Part shown: one piece after another, positions 1-5,776 of the stretch
Numbering within the stretch: the stretch's first letter is position 1
How the letters are laid out: each line of letters opens with the position of its first letter
DNA from: Acidobacteriota bacterium
GTDB lineage: Bacteria; Acidobacteriota; Thermoanaerobaculia; Multivoradales; JAHEKO01
DNA: 7,155 nucleotides
Assembly (NCBI GenBank): GCA_024638355.1
Contig: JAHEKO010000192.1
Coordinates: 1-7,155 of the forward strand
Direction: 5' to 3'
Notes under the pieces: model-generated
The model's input: the letters and a program-made list of their open reading frames with translations, nothing else
Told to the model about the DNA's origin: nothing
The model's database searches: none
Program-made: the position numbers and the translations under genes

Positions 1-780
1 GTCTTCCTGGTCTTCCTGTCGCTGGCGTCCACGAAGCGCCAGATCTACCTGCTGCCGGCGTATCCGGCGGCGGCGATCCTCCTTGGGCCATGGCTGGCGC
101 GGGTCGGGCGCGAGCCCGCCGACGAGCCGGCCCCGGCGCCGCGTCACGCGCGGGTCGCGGGATGGACCTTTGCGGGGCTGATGGCTCTGGTCGGGATCGT
201 AGCGCTCCTCGGTGGGATCGCCGCCGACCCGCTGATTGTCCGCTTCGGGTTGGAGCCCTTCGAGGCCGATGCGGTCAGGGCGATGCGCTGGCCCCTGACG
301 GCGCTCGCGGCGGTGAGCCTTGCCGCGGCCGCGTGGGTCGGGACGCTTTGCTACCAGAGGAGGGTGCGCGGTGTCCTACGAAGCGTTACGGCGACCATGG
401 TGGTCGTCTTGCTCCTGGTCGGTGTCGAGGCGACGCCGGCCGCCGAGCCCGTCAAGAGCTATGCGCCCGCGGGCGCCTGGCTTTCGAGTCGCGTCGCCGC
501 GGATCAGCCGGTGGGGATGGTCAACGGTTCCGAGGACCACGGCTGGCGCAAGATGGGCGGCATCAGCTACTACTCCGGGCGCCACGTGATGCTGCTCGAG
601 AGTCGGCGCGCCACGCGACGCTTCCTCCGCCGGCATCCGGACTCTCCGTTATTGGTGTACGAAGGCCTGGCGGAGGAGACGTTCGCTCCGGACGAGAGCT
701 GGTGGCGCCGCCGGGTCGTCCACGAGCTCCGCGCGGGGCGCTACCACTACCTCGTCCTGCAGGGCTCCGCGGCGGAGTAG
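1..780 (+). CDS. GT39/ArnT-like membrane glycosyltransferase, C-terminal part (5' end outside window)
   Basis: The frame is open from the first base and ends at TAG 778-780, giving 259 residues of a larger protein. It opens with S-x-x-K-R-x-x-Y-x-L-P-x-Y-P (residues 10-22), the signature near the late membrane helices of ArnT and other GT39/PMT_2 enzymes, which move a sugar from a polyprenyl-phosphate donor to lipid A or another acceptor at the periplasmic face of the inner membrane. Three further hydrophobic segments lie at about 52-76, 98-117 and 126-143. A soluble tail of about 115 residues follows, starting near KSYAPAGAWL and rich in Trp, Tyr and Arg, as in the periplasmic C-terminal domain of this family. 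The N-terminal catalytic loops are not visible, so donor and acceptor cannot be assigned. No gene follows for 229 nt, so coupling to the next gene is not evident. The family call is fairly secure; the exact substrate is unknown. Confidence 0.8.
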   Translation, partial: VFLVFLSLASTKRQIYLLPAYPAAAILLGPWLARVGREPADEPAPAPRHARVAGWTFAGLMALVGIVALLGGIAADPLIVRFGLEPFEADAVRAMRWPLTALAAVSLAAAAWVGTLCYQRRVRGVLRSVTATMVVVLLLVGVEATPAAEPVKSYAPAGAWLSSRVAADQPVGMVNGSEDHGWRKMGGISYYSGRHVMLLESRRATRRFLRRHPDSPLLVYEGLAEETFAPDESWWRRRVVHELRAGRYHYLVLQGSAAE

Positions 781-891
781 GAGTGGCCGACACGGAACCC
801 GAGGCCGCTCGGGAACCTCGCGATTCCCAATGCTCTCTCCGCCGTCTCCCGGGCGTCCTGGTGCTAATCTACGGCCGGCTCGACGGAGCTG

Positions 892-907
892 CGCCGCCGC
901 GGCGGCG
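892..907. repeat. Perfect 16-nt GC palindrome
   Basis: CGCCGCCG is followed directly by its reverse complement CGGCGGCG, with no spacer. It lies about 100 nt upstream of the aminotransferase start. It could be a protein-binding site or a chance product of GC-rich sequence; nothing else supports a role. Confidence 0.4.
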
Positions 908-996
908 AGATGCGTTCAAGACGCTATCGGCACCCCGCCTCCCGGCGTCTATCGAGTGCCCGACACCTACACGAGTGCCGAACGAGGCGTGACGCT

Positions 997-1000
997 GGAG
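997..1000 (+). promoter_or_regulatory. Ribosome binding site fixing the GTG start at 1010
   Basis: GGAG sits 9 nt upstream of GTG 1010-1012. An in-frame TGA at 1004-1006 rules out any earlier start, so this site and the GTG define the N-terminus of the aminotransferase. Confidence 0.75.
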
Positions 1001-1009
1001 AATTGATTC

Positions 1010-2137
1010 GTGCCCCCATCCCAGCGGTATCCGTTCTCGGTCATTCGTGAGCGGCTGCGGGCGCACCAGACGACCGCCCTGGACTTCGCCATCGGCAGCG
1101 TCTATCCGGGCCTCTCGGAGCCCCTCGCCAAGCTGGTCGGCGACAGGCCGGAGCTGGCCCTGCAACGGGCCGGCGGGGAGCGGCTGGACGCTCTGGTCGA
1201 AGCGGCGCGCACGTTTCTGTCGCGGGTCTACGGGATCGATGCCGACTCGACCGACGTCCTGCCGGCGCCCGCCGGGCGTCTGGCCATGAGCGCCCTCGCC
1301 GCTTGCGTTCTTCGACCCCACGACGGCGTTCTGGTGACCGAGCCGGGCTACCCGGCCTTCGCCCGAGTCGCCGTGCACCACCACGCCACCATCTACAGAG
1401 CGCCGCTCGACCCGGAACGAGGGTTCGCTCCCAGGCTCGACCAGGTGGGCGACGCGACCGTCAAGGTGGCGTCGTTGAACTATCCGAACAACCCGACCGG
1501 AGCTCTGCTGTCGCCCTCCACCCTCGAGGAGCTCCGCCGGCTCCTGGCCGCCGACGCGGTGATCTTCAACGACGCGGTGTACGGACCCTTGACCCACGAT
1601 GGTCCTCCGGAGTCGCTGATGGTCGCCGGGGAGCGGCTGGGGATCGAACAGCCGCTGCTCGAGCTTCACTCGCTGGCCAAGCTCTTCGCTCTCGGGCCGC
1701 AGGGACTCTCGTTCCTGGTGGGCTCGCCGGGGCTGATCGCCGACCTGCGCGAGTTCACCGAGTTCCTGTGGGGGCCGCCGAGCGCGCTCCAGGTGGAGCT
1801 CAGCCTGTGCGCGCTCGAAGACGAAGCTCATCTGGAGCGCGTGCGAGCGTTTTTCAGCGACCGTGTGGCGAGGCTCCGGCAGGTTCTCACCGCGGGAGGG
1901 TTCGTTCCGTACGCGACTCCGGCGGGTTTGTACGTGCTCTGCGAAGCGCCCGAGCTGGTGGCTGGATCTCCAGTCCAATCCGCCCAGCAGGCGGCCGACA
2001 AGCTGTTCGAGGCCGCCGGCCTCGCGGTGGTCGGCTGGGACGCCCCGCCGCACTCCTACCTCCGCTTCTCGGCGCTCTGCCAGGACCGGGATCTCGACTC
2101 GCTGAGCGAGCTCCTCAGCACACGAGGCCTTCTCTAG
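1010..2137 (+). CDS. Class I/II PLP-dependent aminotransferase with altered phosphate-binding motif
   Basis: This 375-residue cytoplasmic enzyme is of ordinary length for fold-type I aminotransferases, which exchange an amino group between an amino acid and a 2-oxo acid using pyridoxal phosphate. Visible landmarks are TEPGYPAF (110-117), NYPNNPTG (157-164, cofactor and substrate Asn), NDAVY (187-191, with Asp188 for the pyridine nitrogen and Tyr191), SLAK with the Schiff-base Lys224, and Arg352 in SYLRFS, placed like the substrate carboxylate-binding Arg. The usual S-x-S-K-(x)7-R pattern is broken: Ala223 replaces the second Ser and Gly232 stands where the phosphate-binding Arg is expected (PQGLSF instead of the common GxRxGF). 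The start is GTG with GGAG 9 nt upstream. Substrate cannot be told from sequence. The gene is flanked by 229-nt and 260-nt gaps, so it may be transcribed alone. A role in making an amino sugar or in amino acid metabolism is equally possible. Confidence 0.88.
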   Translation: MPPSQRYPFSVIRERLRAHQTTALDFAIGSVYPGLSEPLAKLVGDRPELALQRAGGERLDALVEAARTFLSRVYGIDADSTDVLPAPAGRLAMSALAACVLRPHDGVLVTEPGYPAFARVAVHHHATIYRAPLDPERGFAPRLDQVGDATVKVASLNYPNNPTGALLSPSTLEELRRLLAADAVIFNDAVYGPLTHDGPPESLMVAGERLGIEQPLLELHSLAKLFALGPQGLSFLVGSPGLIADLREFTEFLWGPPSALQVELSLCALEDEAHLERVRAFFSDRVARLRQVLTAGGFVPYATPAGLYVLCEAPELVAGSPVQSAQQAADKLFEAAGLAVVGWDAPPHSYLRFSALCQDRDLDSLSELLSTRGLL

Positions 2138-2165
2138 CCCGACCTTCCCACCAGCTTCCTACTGC

Positions 2166-2284
2166 GCCGGCGCATGCACCTGAATCTGCAGCACTTTTCT
2201 CGGTCGGGCATCCTCGGCGTATCTCAAATACGCCTGCGGTGCCCTCGGTCGCAAAGCACCGCATCTTCAGGCACCTACGCCGGC
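2166..2284 (-). other. Structured intergenic element (candidate ncRNA or dispersed hairpin repeat)
   Basis: The 119-nt stretch folds almost end to end. The outer arms GCCGGCG (2166-2172) and CGCCGGC (2278-2284) pair perfectly, as do CCTGAA (2179-2184) and TTCAGG (2266-2271). The six positions between them pair at five sites on the minus strand (three by G·U wobble) but at only two on the plus strand. Next comes a tandem G·A/A·G mismatch, also only on the minus strand, where it can form sheared pairs. Inside lie two abutting perfect hairpins: 2216-2222 with 2228-2234 (7 bp, 5-nt loop) and 2235-2242 with 2256-2263 (8 bp, 13-nt loop). The octamer CTCGGTCG occurs twice, in the larger loop (2244-2251) and in the unpaired part (2199-2206). 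By hand count 66 of 110 bases at 2171-2280 are G or C, lower than the flanking genes. The fold is seen directly; strand is inferred from the wobbles; function is unknown. I recognise no Rfam family. A mobile REP-like or MITE-like repeat, a minus-strand RNA, or a leader of the downstream operon are the options. Confidence 0.7.
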
Positions 2285-2384
2285 TCGCGACGAAAGCCGG
2301 TGAGAAGGGCAGGCAGCCGACCCATGGCGGCGAGACCGGCCCAGGGGAGAAGGTTGTGGCGGCACCGCTCAGTGGGAGCTGGCT

Positions 2385-2390
2385 GGGGAG
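2385..2390 (+). promoter_or_regulatory. Ribosome binding site for the GT9 gene
   Basis: GGGGAG lies 7 nt upstream of ATG 2398-2400 and supports that start. A second purine-rich run (2344-2353) precedes an in-frame GTG at 2356 and would add 14 residues; the ATG is preferred for its codon and spacing. Confidence 0.65.
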
Positions 2391-2397
2391 AGCGGTG

Positions 2398-3636
2398 ATG
2401 GCGAGTCAGAAACTGATGCGGTGGGCGGACCGCTACCCCGGCTGGCTCCTCTGCCTGGTGCTCACCTGGGTGCGCCGGCTCGAAGATCTGCTGCGCTCGT
2501 CGCAGCGCTCGCGGGAAGCCCCGCGCCGCATCCTCTTCATCAAGCTCATCGAGCAGGGAGCCACGGTTCTGGCCCGCGACGCGGTGTGGCGGGCGACCGA
2601 GCGGGTGGGGCGGGAGAACGTCTTCTTCTGCGTTTTCGCCGAGAACCGGGCCATTCTCGATCTGCTGAAGCTGGTGCCCGCCGCCAACGTGATCCAGATC
2701 GACACCGGCGGGCTCTGGCGCATGACCCTCGATATCGTCCGTGCCCTCGCCCGCTTTCGCCGGGAGAAGATCGACGCCACTGTCGACATGGAGTTCATGA
2801 CCCGGGCGCCGGCGGTGCTCGCCTACCTGTCGGGCGCCCGTAGGCGGGTCGGTCTCCACCGCTTCACCGCCGAGGCCCCTTACCGGGGCGACCTGATGAC
2901 CGATCGGGTGCAGCACAACCCCTACCTCCACATCAACGAGGCCTACACGCTCCTCGTCGAGTCGCTCTACGCTCCCGCCGGCGAGTTGCCGCTGCGCAAG
3001 GTCCCGGTCGTCGACATCGCCACCCGCCGCCATTCCTACGAGATCTCCGCAGAGGATCGAGCGCGGGCCCGCAACCTCGTCGAGGCCGCGGTCGGACGCC
3101 CGCTCGAGGGGCCGCTGGTGCTTCTCAATCCCAACGCCAGCGACCTCCTGCCCTTGAGGAAATGGGAGCCGGAACGCTTCGTGGCGCTCGGCCGGCGCCT
3201 GCTGGAGACGCGGGCGGAGCTCAGCGTCGCGATTACCGGCGCTCCGAGCGAGCGCCCCGCGGCCGAAGCGATCGCCGAGCGCATCGGCACCGCGCCCAGA
3301 GCCGTCAGCCTGGCGGGGAAGACCTCGCTGCCGGAGCTGCTGGCGCTCTACTCGCTGGCGGACGTGCTGGTCACCAACGACAGCGGTCCGGGGCACTTCG
3401 CCTCGCTCACCGACATCCACAACATCGTCCTCTTCGGACCGGCGACGCCGCGCCTCTGGGGGCCCCGCGGAGGCCGCCCTCACGTGATCTGGGCGGAACT
3501 GGCCTGCAGCCCCTGCGTCAACGTCTTCAATCATCGCCGCTCGCCCTGCACCGACAACGTCTGCATGCAGAGCATCACCGTGGACCGGGTCTACGAGGAA
3601 GTGCTGCGCTGCCTGGAGGAGGGTGGGTCCTCTTGA
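2398..3636 (+). CDS. GT9-family glycosyltransferase, ADP-heptose:LPS heptosyltransferase-like
   Basis: The 412-residue protein belongs to glycosyltransferase family 9 (WaaC/WaaF type), GT-B enzymes at the cytoplasmic face of the inner membrane that move heptose from ADP-heptose to the LPS core. The first Rossmann strand is RILFIKLIEQGATV (44-57). The donor-side domain begins near VLLNPNAS (241-248), with LRKWEPERF (253-261) and the family signature TNDSGPGH (326-333). A cysteine set C370-x2-C373, C384, C389 closes the protein, as in many GT9 members. Two things are odd. The catalytic Asp that follows the glycine in the first loop of WaaC (G-D) is Ala55 here. About 43 residues precede the first strand, including the hydrophobic stretch WLLCLVLTWV (16-25), perhaps a membrane-contacting helix. 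The gene is first in the heptose operon, and its TGA overlaps the hldD start, so translation is probably coupled. The family is secure. Heptose as the sugar is inferred from context, and a transferase for another sugar cannot be excluded. Confidence 0.87.
   Translation: MASQKLMRWADRYPGWLLCLVLTWVRRLEDLLRSSQRSREAPRRILFIKLIEQGATVLARDAVWRATERVGRENVFFCVFAENRAILDLLKLVPAANVIQIDTGGLWRMTLDIVRALARFRREKIDATVDMEFMTRAPAVLAYLSGARRRVGLHRFTAEAPYRGDLMTDRVQHNPYLHINEAYTLLVESLYAPAGELPLRKVPVVDIATRRHSYEISAEDRARARNLVEAAVGRPLEGPLVLLNPNASDLLPLRKWEPERFVALGRRLLETRAELSVAITGAPSERPAAEAIAERIGTAPRAVSLAGKTSLPELLALYSLADVLVTNDSGPGHFASLTDIHNIVLFGPATPRLWGPRGGRPHVIWAELACSPCVNVFNHRRSPCTDNVCMQSITVDRVYEEVLRCLEEGGSS
3615..3623 (+). 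promoter_or_regulatory. Strong ribosome binding site for the hldD TTG start
   Basis: GGAGGAGGG inside the end of the GT9 gene precedes TTG 3633-3635. The core GGAGG (3618-3622) is 10 nt from it. The strength of this site supports the rare TTG start. Confidence 0.65.
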
Positions 3637-4598
3637 TCGTCGTCACCGGCGCCGCCGGCTTCATCGGCAGCAACCTGGTGCGGGCGCTCCTCGAGCGCGG
3701 CGAGAGCGACCTGCTGGTCGTCGACCGCCTGCGGCCGGGCCAGCCGGTGCGGCATCTAGAGGAGCTGGAGCTGTCCGACGTCGCCGACAAGCGGGACTTC
3801 CTCCGCAGGATGGAAGCCGACGACCCGCGGCTCGATGCCGTCACCGCCGTCTTTCACCAGGGCGCGTGCTCCGACACCGCCGAGCGTGATCGGGAGTTCC
3901 TGACACGCAACAACCTCGAGTACTCCAAGTCGGTGGCGCGCTTCTGCCGGCGCCGCGGCGCGCAGCTCATCTACGCCTCCTCGGCTTCGGTCTACGGCGT
4001 CGGCACCCGCTTCGTCGAAGATCCGGAGTGCGAGGCGCCGATCAACGAGTACGCCCAGTCGAAGAAGGGCTTCGACGACTGGGCGCGCGCCAAGCTCTTG
4101 CCGGCGCCGAGCTCGCAGGTCGCGGGCCTGCGCTACTTCAATGTCTACGGCCCCCGCGAGAGTCACAAGGGGGCGATGGCCAGCGTCGCCTACAAGCTGC
4201 ACGGTCAGCTCCGGCAGACCGGCAGTGTGCGGCTCTTCAGCGGCAGCCACGGCTACGGCGACGGCGAGCAGCTCCGCGACTTCGTCTACATCGACGACAT
4301 CATCGCCGTCAATCTGTGGTTCCTCGACCACCCGGAGATCTCGGGGATCTTCAACTGCGGCACCGGCCGACCCGCGCCCTTCAACGCCGTGGCGCAGGCG
4401 GTGATCGACCACGCCGGCCGCGGCGAGGTCGAGTACATCCCGTTCCCCGAAGAGCTCCGCGACCGGTATCAGCCCTGGACCTCGGCCGACCTCTCCCGGC
4501 TGCGGGCGGCCGGCTTCGACGGCCGCTTTCGCGGCGTCGACGAAGGAGTGCGGCGCTACATGGAGTGGCTGGACGCGAACGCCGATTCCGCGGAATGA
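3633..4598 (+). CDS. hldD: ADP-L-glycero-D-manno-heptose 6-epimerase
   Basis: HldD converts ADP-D-glycero-beta-D-manno-heptose to the L-glycero form, the last step before heptose transfer, using bound NADP in the cytoplasm. The 321-residue protein is of normal length for the family. It starts with the Rossmann motif VTGAAGFIGSN (4-14, G6-x2-G9-x2-G12) and Asp31 at the end of the second strand. It carries HQGACSDT (75-82), YASSASVYG (114-122), the short-chain dehydrogenase/epimerase pair Tyr140-x3-Lys144, and the HldD-typical runs LRYFNVYGPRESHKGAMASV (166-185), RDFVYIDD (215-222) and NLWFLDHPEISGIFNCGTGR (227-246). The start is TTG: translation from it gives MIVVTGAAGFIGSN, matching the beginning of known HldD proteins, and no ATG or GTG in this frame lies close by. 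TTG overlaps the GT9 stop as TTGA, and the gene ends overlapping gmhB as ATGA. Assignment is firm. Confidence 0.96.
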   Translation: MIVVTGAAGFIGSNLVRALLERGESDLLVVDRLRPGQPVRHLEELELSDVADKRDFLRRMEADDPRLDAVTAVFHQGACSDTAERDREFLTRNNLEYSKSVARFCRRRGAQLIYASSASVYGVGTRFVEDPECEAPINEYAQSKKGFDDWARAKLLPAPSSQVAGLRYFNVYGPRESHKGAMASVAYKLHGQLRQTGSVRLFSGSHGYGDGEQLRDFVYIDDIIAVNLWFLDHPEISGIFNCGTGRPAPFNAVAQAVIDHAGRGEVEYIPFPEELRDRYQPWTSADLSRLRAAGFDGRFRGVDEGVRRYMEWLDANADSAE

Positions 4599-5164
4599 AG
4601 CCGAGCCATCTGATCCTCGACCGCGACGGCGTGCTCAACCGTGAGGCCCGCGGCGGCGGCTGGATCCTGAGTCCCGCGCAGTGGCGCTGGCTGCCCGGCG
4701 CGCGGACCGCGCTCCGCCGTCTGCGCCGCGCCGGGGTGCGGGTGTCGGTGACGACCAATCAGTCGTGCATCGGCCGCGGCCTGGCGACGACGCACGAGAT
4801 CGACGCGGTCCATCGGCAGATGAAGGACGAGTGTCTCGAGGCAGGGGGCCGCATCGACGCCGTCTTCGTCTGCCCGCACGCGCCTGGCGACGGCTGCGAC
4901 TGCCGCAAGCCGCGGCCGGGGCTCATCGTGCAGGCGCTGTCGGCGGCCGGGCTCGAGGCCGGCGCCAGCCTCCTCGTCGGCGACGACCGGCGCGACCTCG
5001 AGGCGGGGCTCGCCGCCGGCGTGCGGGTGGCGCTGGTCAGGACCGGCAAGGGAGAGCGCACTGCGGCCGACCTGCCGACGGCCGGGATACCGATTTACGA
5101 TAACCTTTTGGCCGCCGTTTCCGCCCTCCTCGGGGAGGCATCGGACTCGGTGTCTCCGGAGTGA
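4595..5164 (+). CDS. gmhB: D-glycero-beta-D-manno-heptose-1,7-bisphosphate 7-phosphatase
   Basis: GmhB removes the 7-phosphate from heptose 1,7-bisphosphate, between the kinase and nucleotidyltransferase steps of HldE. The 189-residue HAD-superfamily enzyme shows motif I as LDRDGVLN (8-15, nucleophile Asp9 and acid/base Asp11), motif II as TNQS (54-57), the structural zinc site C93-x-H95 with C101-x-C103, the following RKPRPG (104-109, Lys105), and motif IV GDDRRDLEAG (129-138, Asp130/Asp131). The loop between the two halves of the zinc site is only five residues, shorter than in the E. coli enzyme. The ATG overlaps the hldD stop (ATGA) and has no clear Shine-Dalgarno sequence, so translation is probably coupled. 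Residues after about 165 are a non-conserved tail. Related histidinol-phosphate phosphatases share this fold, but the heptose operon decides the call. Confidence 0.94.
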   Translation: MKPSHLILDRDGVLNREARGGGWILSPAQWRWLPGARTALRRLRRAGVRVSVTTNQSCIGRGLATTHEIDAVHRQMKDECLEAGGRIDAVFVCPHAPGDGCDCRKPRPGLIVQALSAAGLEAGASLLVGDDRRDLEAGLAAGVRVALVRTGKGERTAADLPTAGIPIYDNLLAAVSALLGEASDSVSPE

Positions 5165-5772
5165 TGAACATCCACCAGCGATTCGAGGAGAGTGCCCGGC
5201 TCGTGCGCGAGTCCGAGCGCCGGCTGGCTGCACCTCTCGAGCGCGCCGTCGAGCTTCTGCTGGAGCGCTTGCGTGGCGGCGCCAAGGTTCTCGCCTGCGG
5301 CAACGGCGGTAGCGCGGCGGACGCCCAGCACCTGGTCGCCGAGCTGGTCTGCCGCGTGCGGCGCGATCGCGCTGCGCTTCCGGGCATCGCTCTCGGTACC
5401 GACGCCTCGGTGTCGACCGCCGTCGCCAACGATCTCGGCTTCGAGCAGCTCTTCGCCCGGCAGCTCGAGGCCCTCGCCGACAAGGGAGACGTCCTGATCG
5501 CCATCAGCACCAGCGGCGACTCGCCGAACGTCGTCGCGGCTGCTCGTACCGCCCGCCGGCGCGGCTGCCGCGTCATCGCGCTGACCGGCGACGGGGGCGG
5601 CGCTCTCGCCGAGCACGCCGACGTTCTACTCGACGTCCCCTCCACGGAGGTCGCCCGGATCCAGGAGATCCACGGGCTGTGCATCCACGTGATGGTGGAG
5701 CTGGTCGAGGAGGCGTACCTCGACGAGAGCGCGGGCAGGAACCTCGTAACCGAGTCCCGCGAGGGGTGCTGA
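5164..5772 (+). CDS. gmhA: Sedoheptulose 7-phosphate isomerase (phosphoheptose isomerase)
   Basis: GmhA makes D-glycero-D-manno-heptose 7-phosphate from sedoheptulose 7-phosphate, the committed first step of heptose synthesis, in the cytoplasm and usually as a tetramer. The 202-residue SIS-domain protein has CGNGGSAADAQH (45-56), the zinc and catalytic residues His56 and Glu60, the phosphate-binding ISTSGDSPN (114-122), and Gln167 with His175 in RIQEIHGLCIH. The spacings (His+4=Glu, Gln+8=His) equal those of the E. coli enzyme (H61/E65, Q172/H180). ATG 5164 overlaps the gmhB stop by one base (TGATG). A GTG directly before it (5161) is an alternative start that adds one residue. GGAG at 5158-5161 is too close to be an ideal binding site for either start, so re-initiation after gmhB is likely. 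Confidence 0.95.
   Translation: MNIHQRFEESARLVRESERRLAAPLERAVELLLERLRGGAKVLACGNGGSAADAQHLVAELVCRVRRDRAALPGIALGTDASVSTAVANDLGFEQLFARQLEALADKGDVLIAISTSGDSPNVVAAARTARRRGCRVIALTGDGGGALAEHADVLLDVPSTEVARIQEIHGLCIHVMVELVEEAYLDESAGRNLVTESREGC
5761..5766 (+). promoter_or_regulatory. Ribosome binding site for hldE
   Basis: GAGGGG within the last codons of gmhA lies 10 nt before ATG 5777 and supports it as the hldE start. Confidence 0.6.
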
Positions 5773-5776
5773 AACG

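Larger units (their letters stand above)
781..1009. other. Intergenic gap between glycosyltransferase and aminotransferase
   Basis: I see no supported gene here. The stretch holds a perfect 16-nt palindrome (892-907), a direct repeat of CGAGTGCC at 953-960 and 972-979, and the ribosome binding site of the next gene. Several weak hairpins are possible, but none is followed by a T-run, so I do not call a terminator. No convincing -35/-10 pair is visible. Confidence 0.6.
2138..2397. other. 260-nt intergenic region upstream of the heptose operon
   Basis: This is the longest gap in the window and the likely place for the promoter and leader of the five-gene operon, though I cannot point to a clear -35/-10 pair. 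The left half carries the folded element at 2166-2284. The right half (2285-2397) is GC- and purine-rich, ends in the operon's ribosome binding site, and contains a second possible hairpin that competes with the outer stem of the element. I see no supported protein gene. A short open frame at 2174-2398 has no recognisable protein character and crosses the folded element. Confidence 0.65.

Noticed and set aside
90..992. 300-codon plus-strand open frame overlapping the glycosyltransferase end and the following gap
   Set aside because: The product is Arg/Gly/Ala-rich with no domain character, and the overlapping frame carries the GT39 motifs and membrane segments.
869..2053. 394-codon open frame on the minus strand opposite the aminotransferase
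   Set aside because: It lies antisense to a gene with clear catalytic motifs, has low-complexity Arg/Gly/Glu-rich content, and reflects third-position GC bias.
2235..2263. The perfect hairpin as a rho-independent terminator of the aminotransferase gene
   Set aside because: No T-run follows on either strand, and it is nested inside a larger symmetrical fold.
2166..2284. Integron attC site
   Set aside because: The size and symmetry fit loosely, but the GTTRRRY/RYYYAAC core sites are absent at the ends and no cassette array is present.
2166..2284. CRISPR repeat or typical single REP hairpin
   Set aside because: There are no regularly spaced direct repeats. The element is multi-branched and far longer than a standard REP; a REP-like dispersed family remains open only if further copies are found.
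1303..2397. Upstream extension of the GT9 reading frame through the aminotransferase, suggesting a 777-residue fusion
   Set aside because: The extension is out of frame with the aminotransferase and low-complexity. The real protein starts at ATG 2398 with a good ribosome binding site.
2174..2398. Small open frame of 74 codons in the 260-nt gap
   Set aside because: It crosses both arms of the folded element, lacks a ribosome binding site and has no protein-like character.
2275..3534. 419-codon minus-strand open frame opposite the GT9 gene
   Set aside because: It is a shadow of the GT9 coding frame with no recognisable domain.
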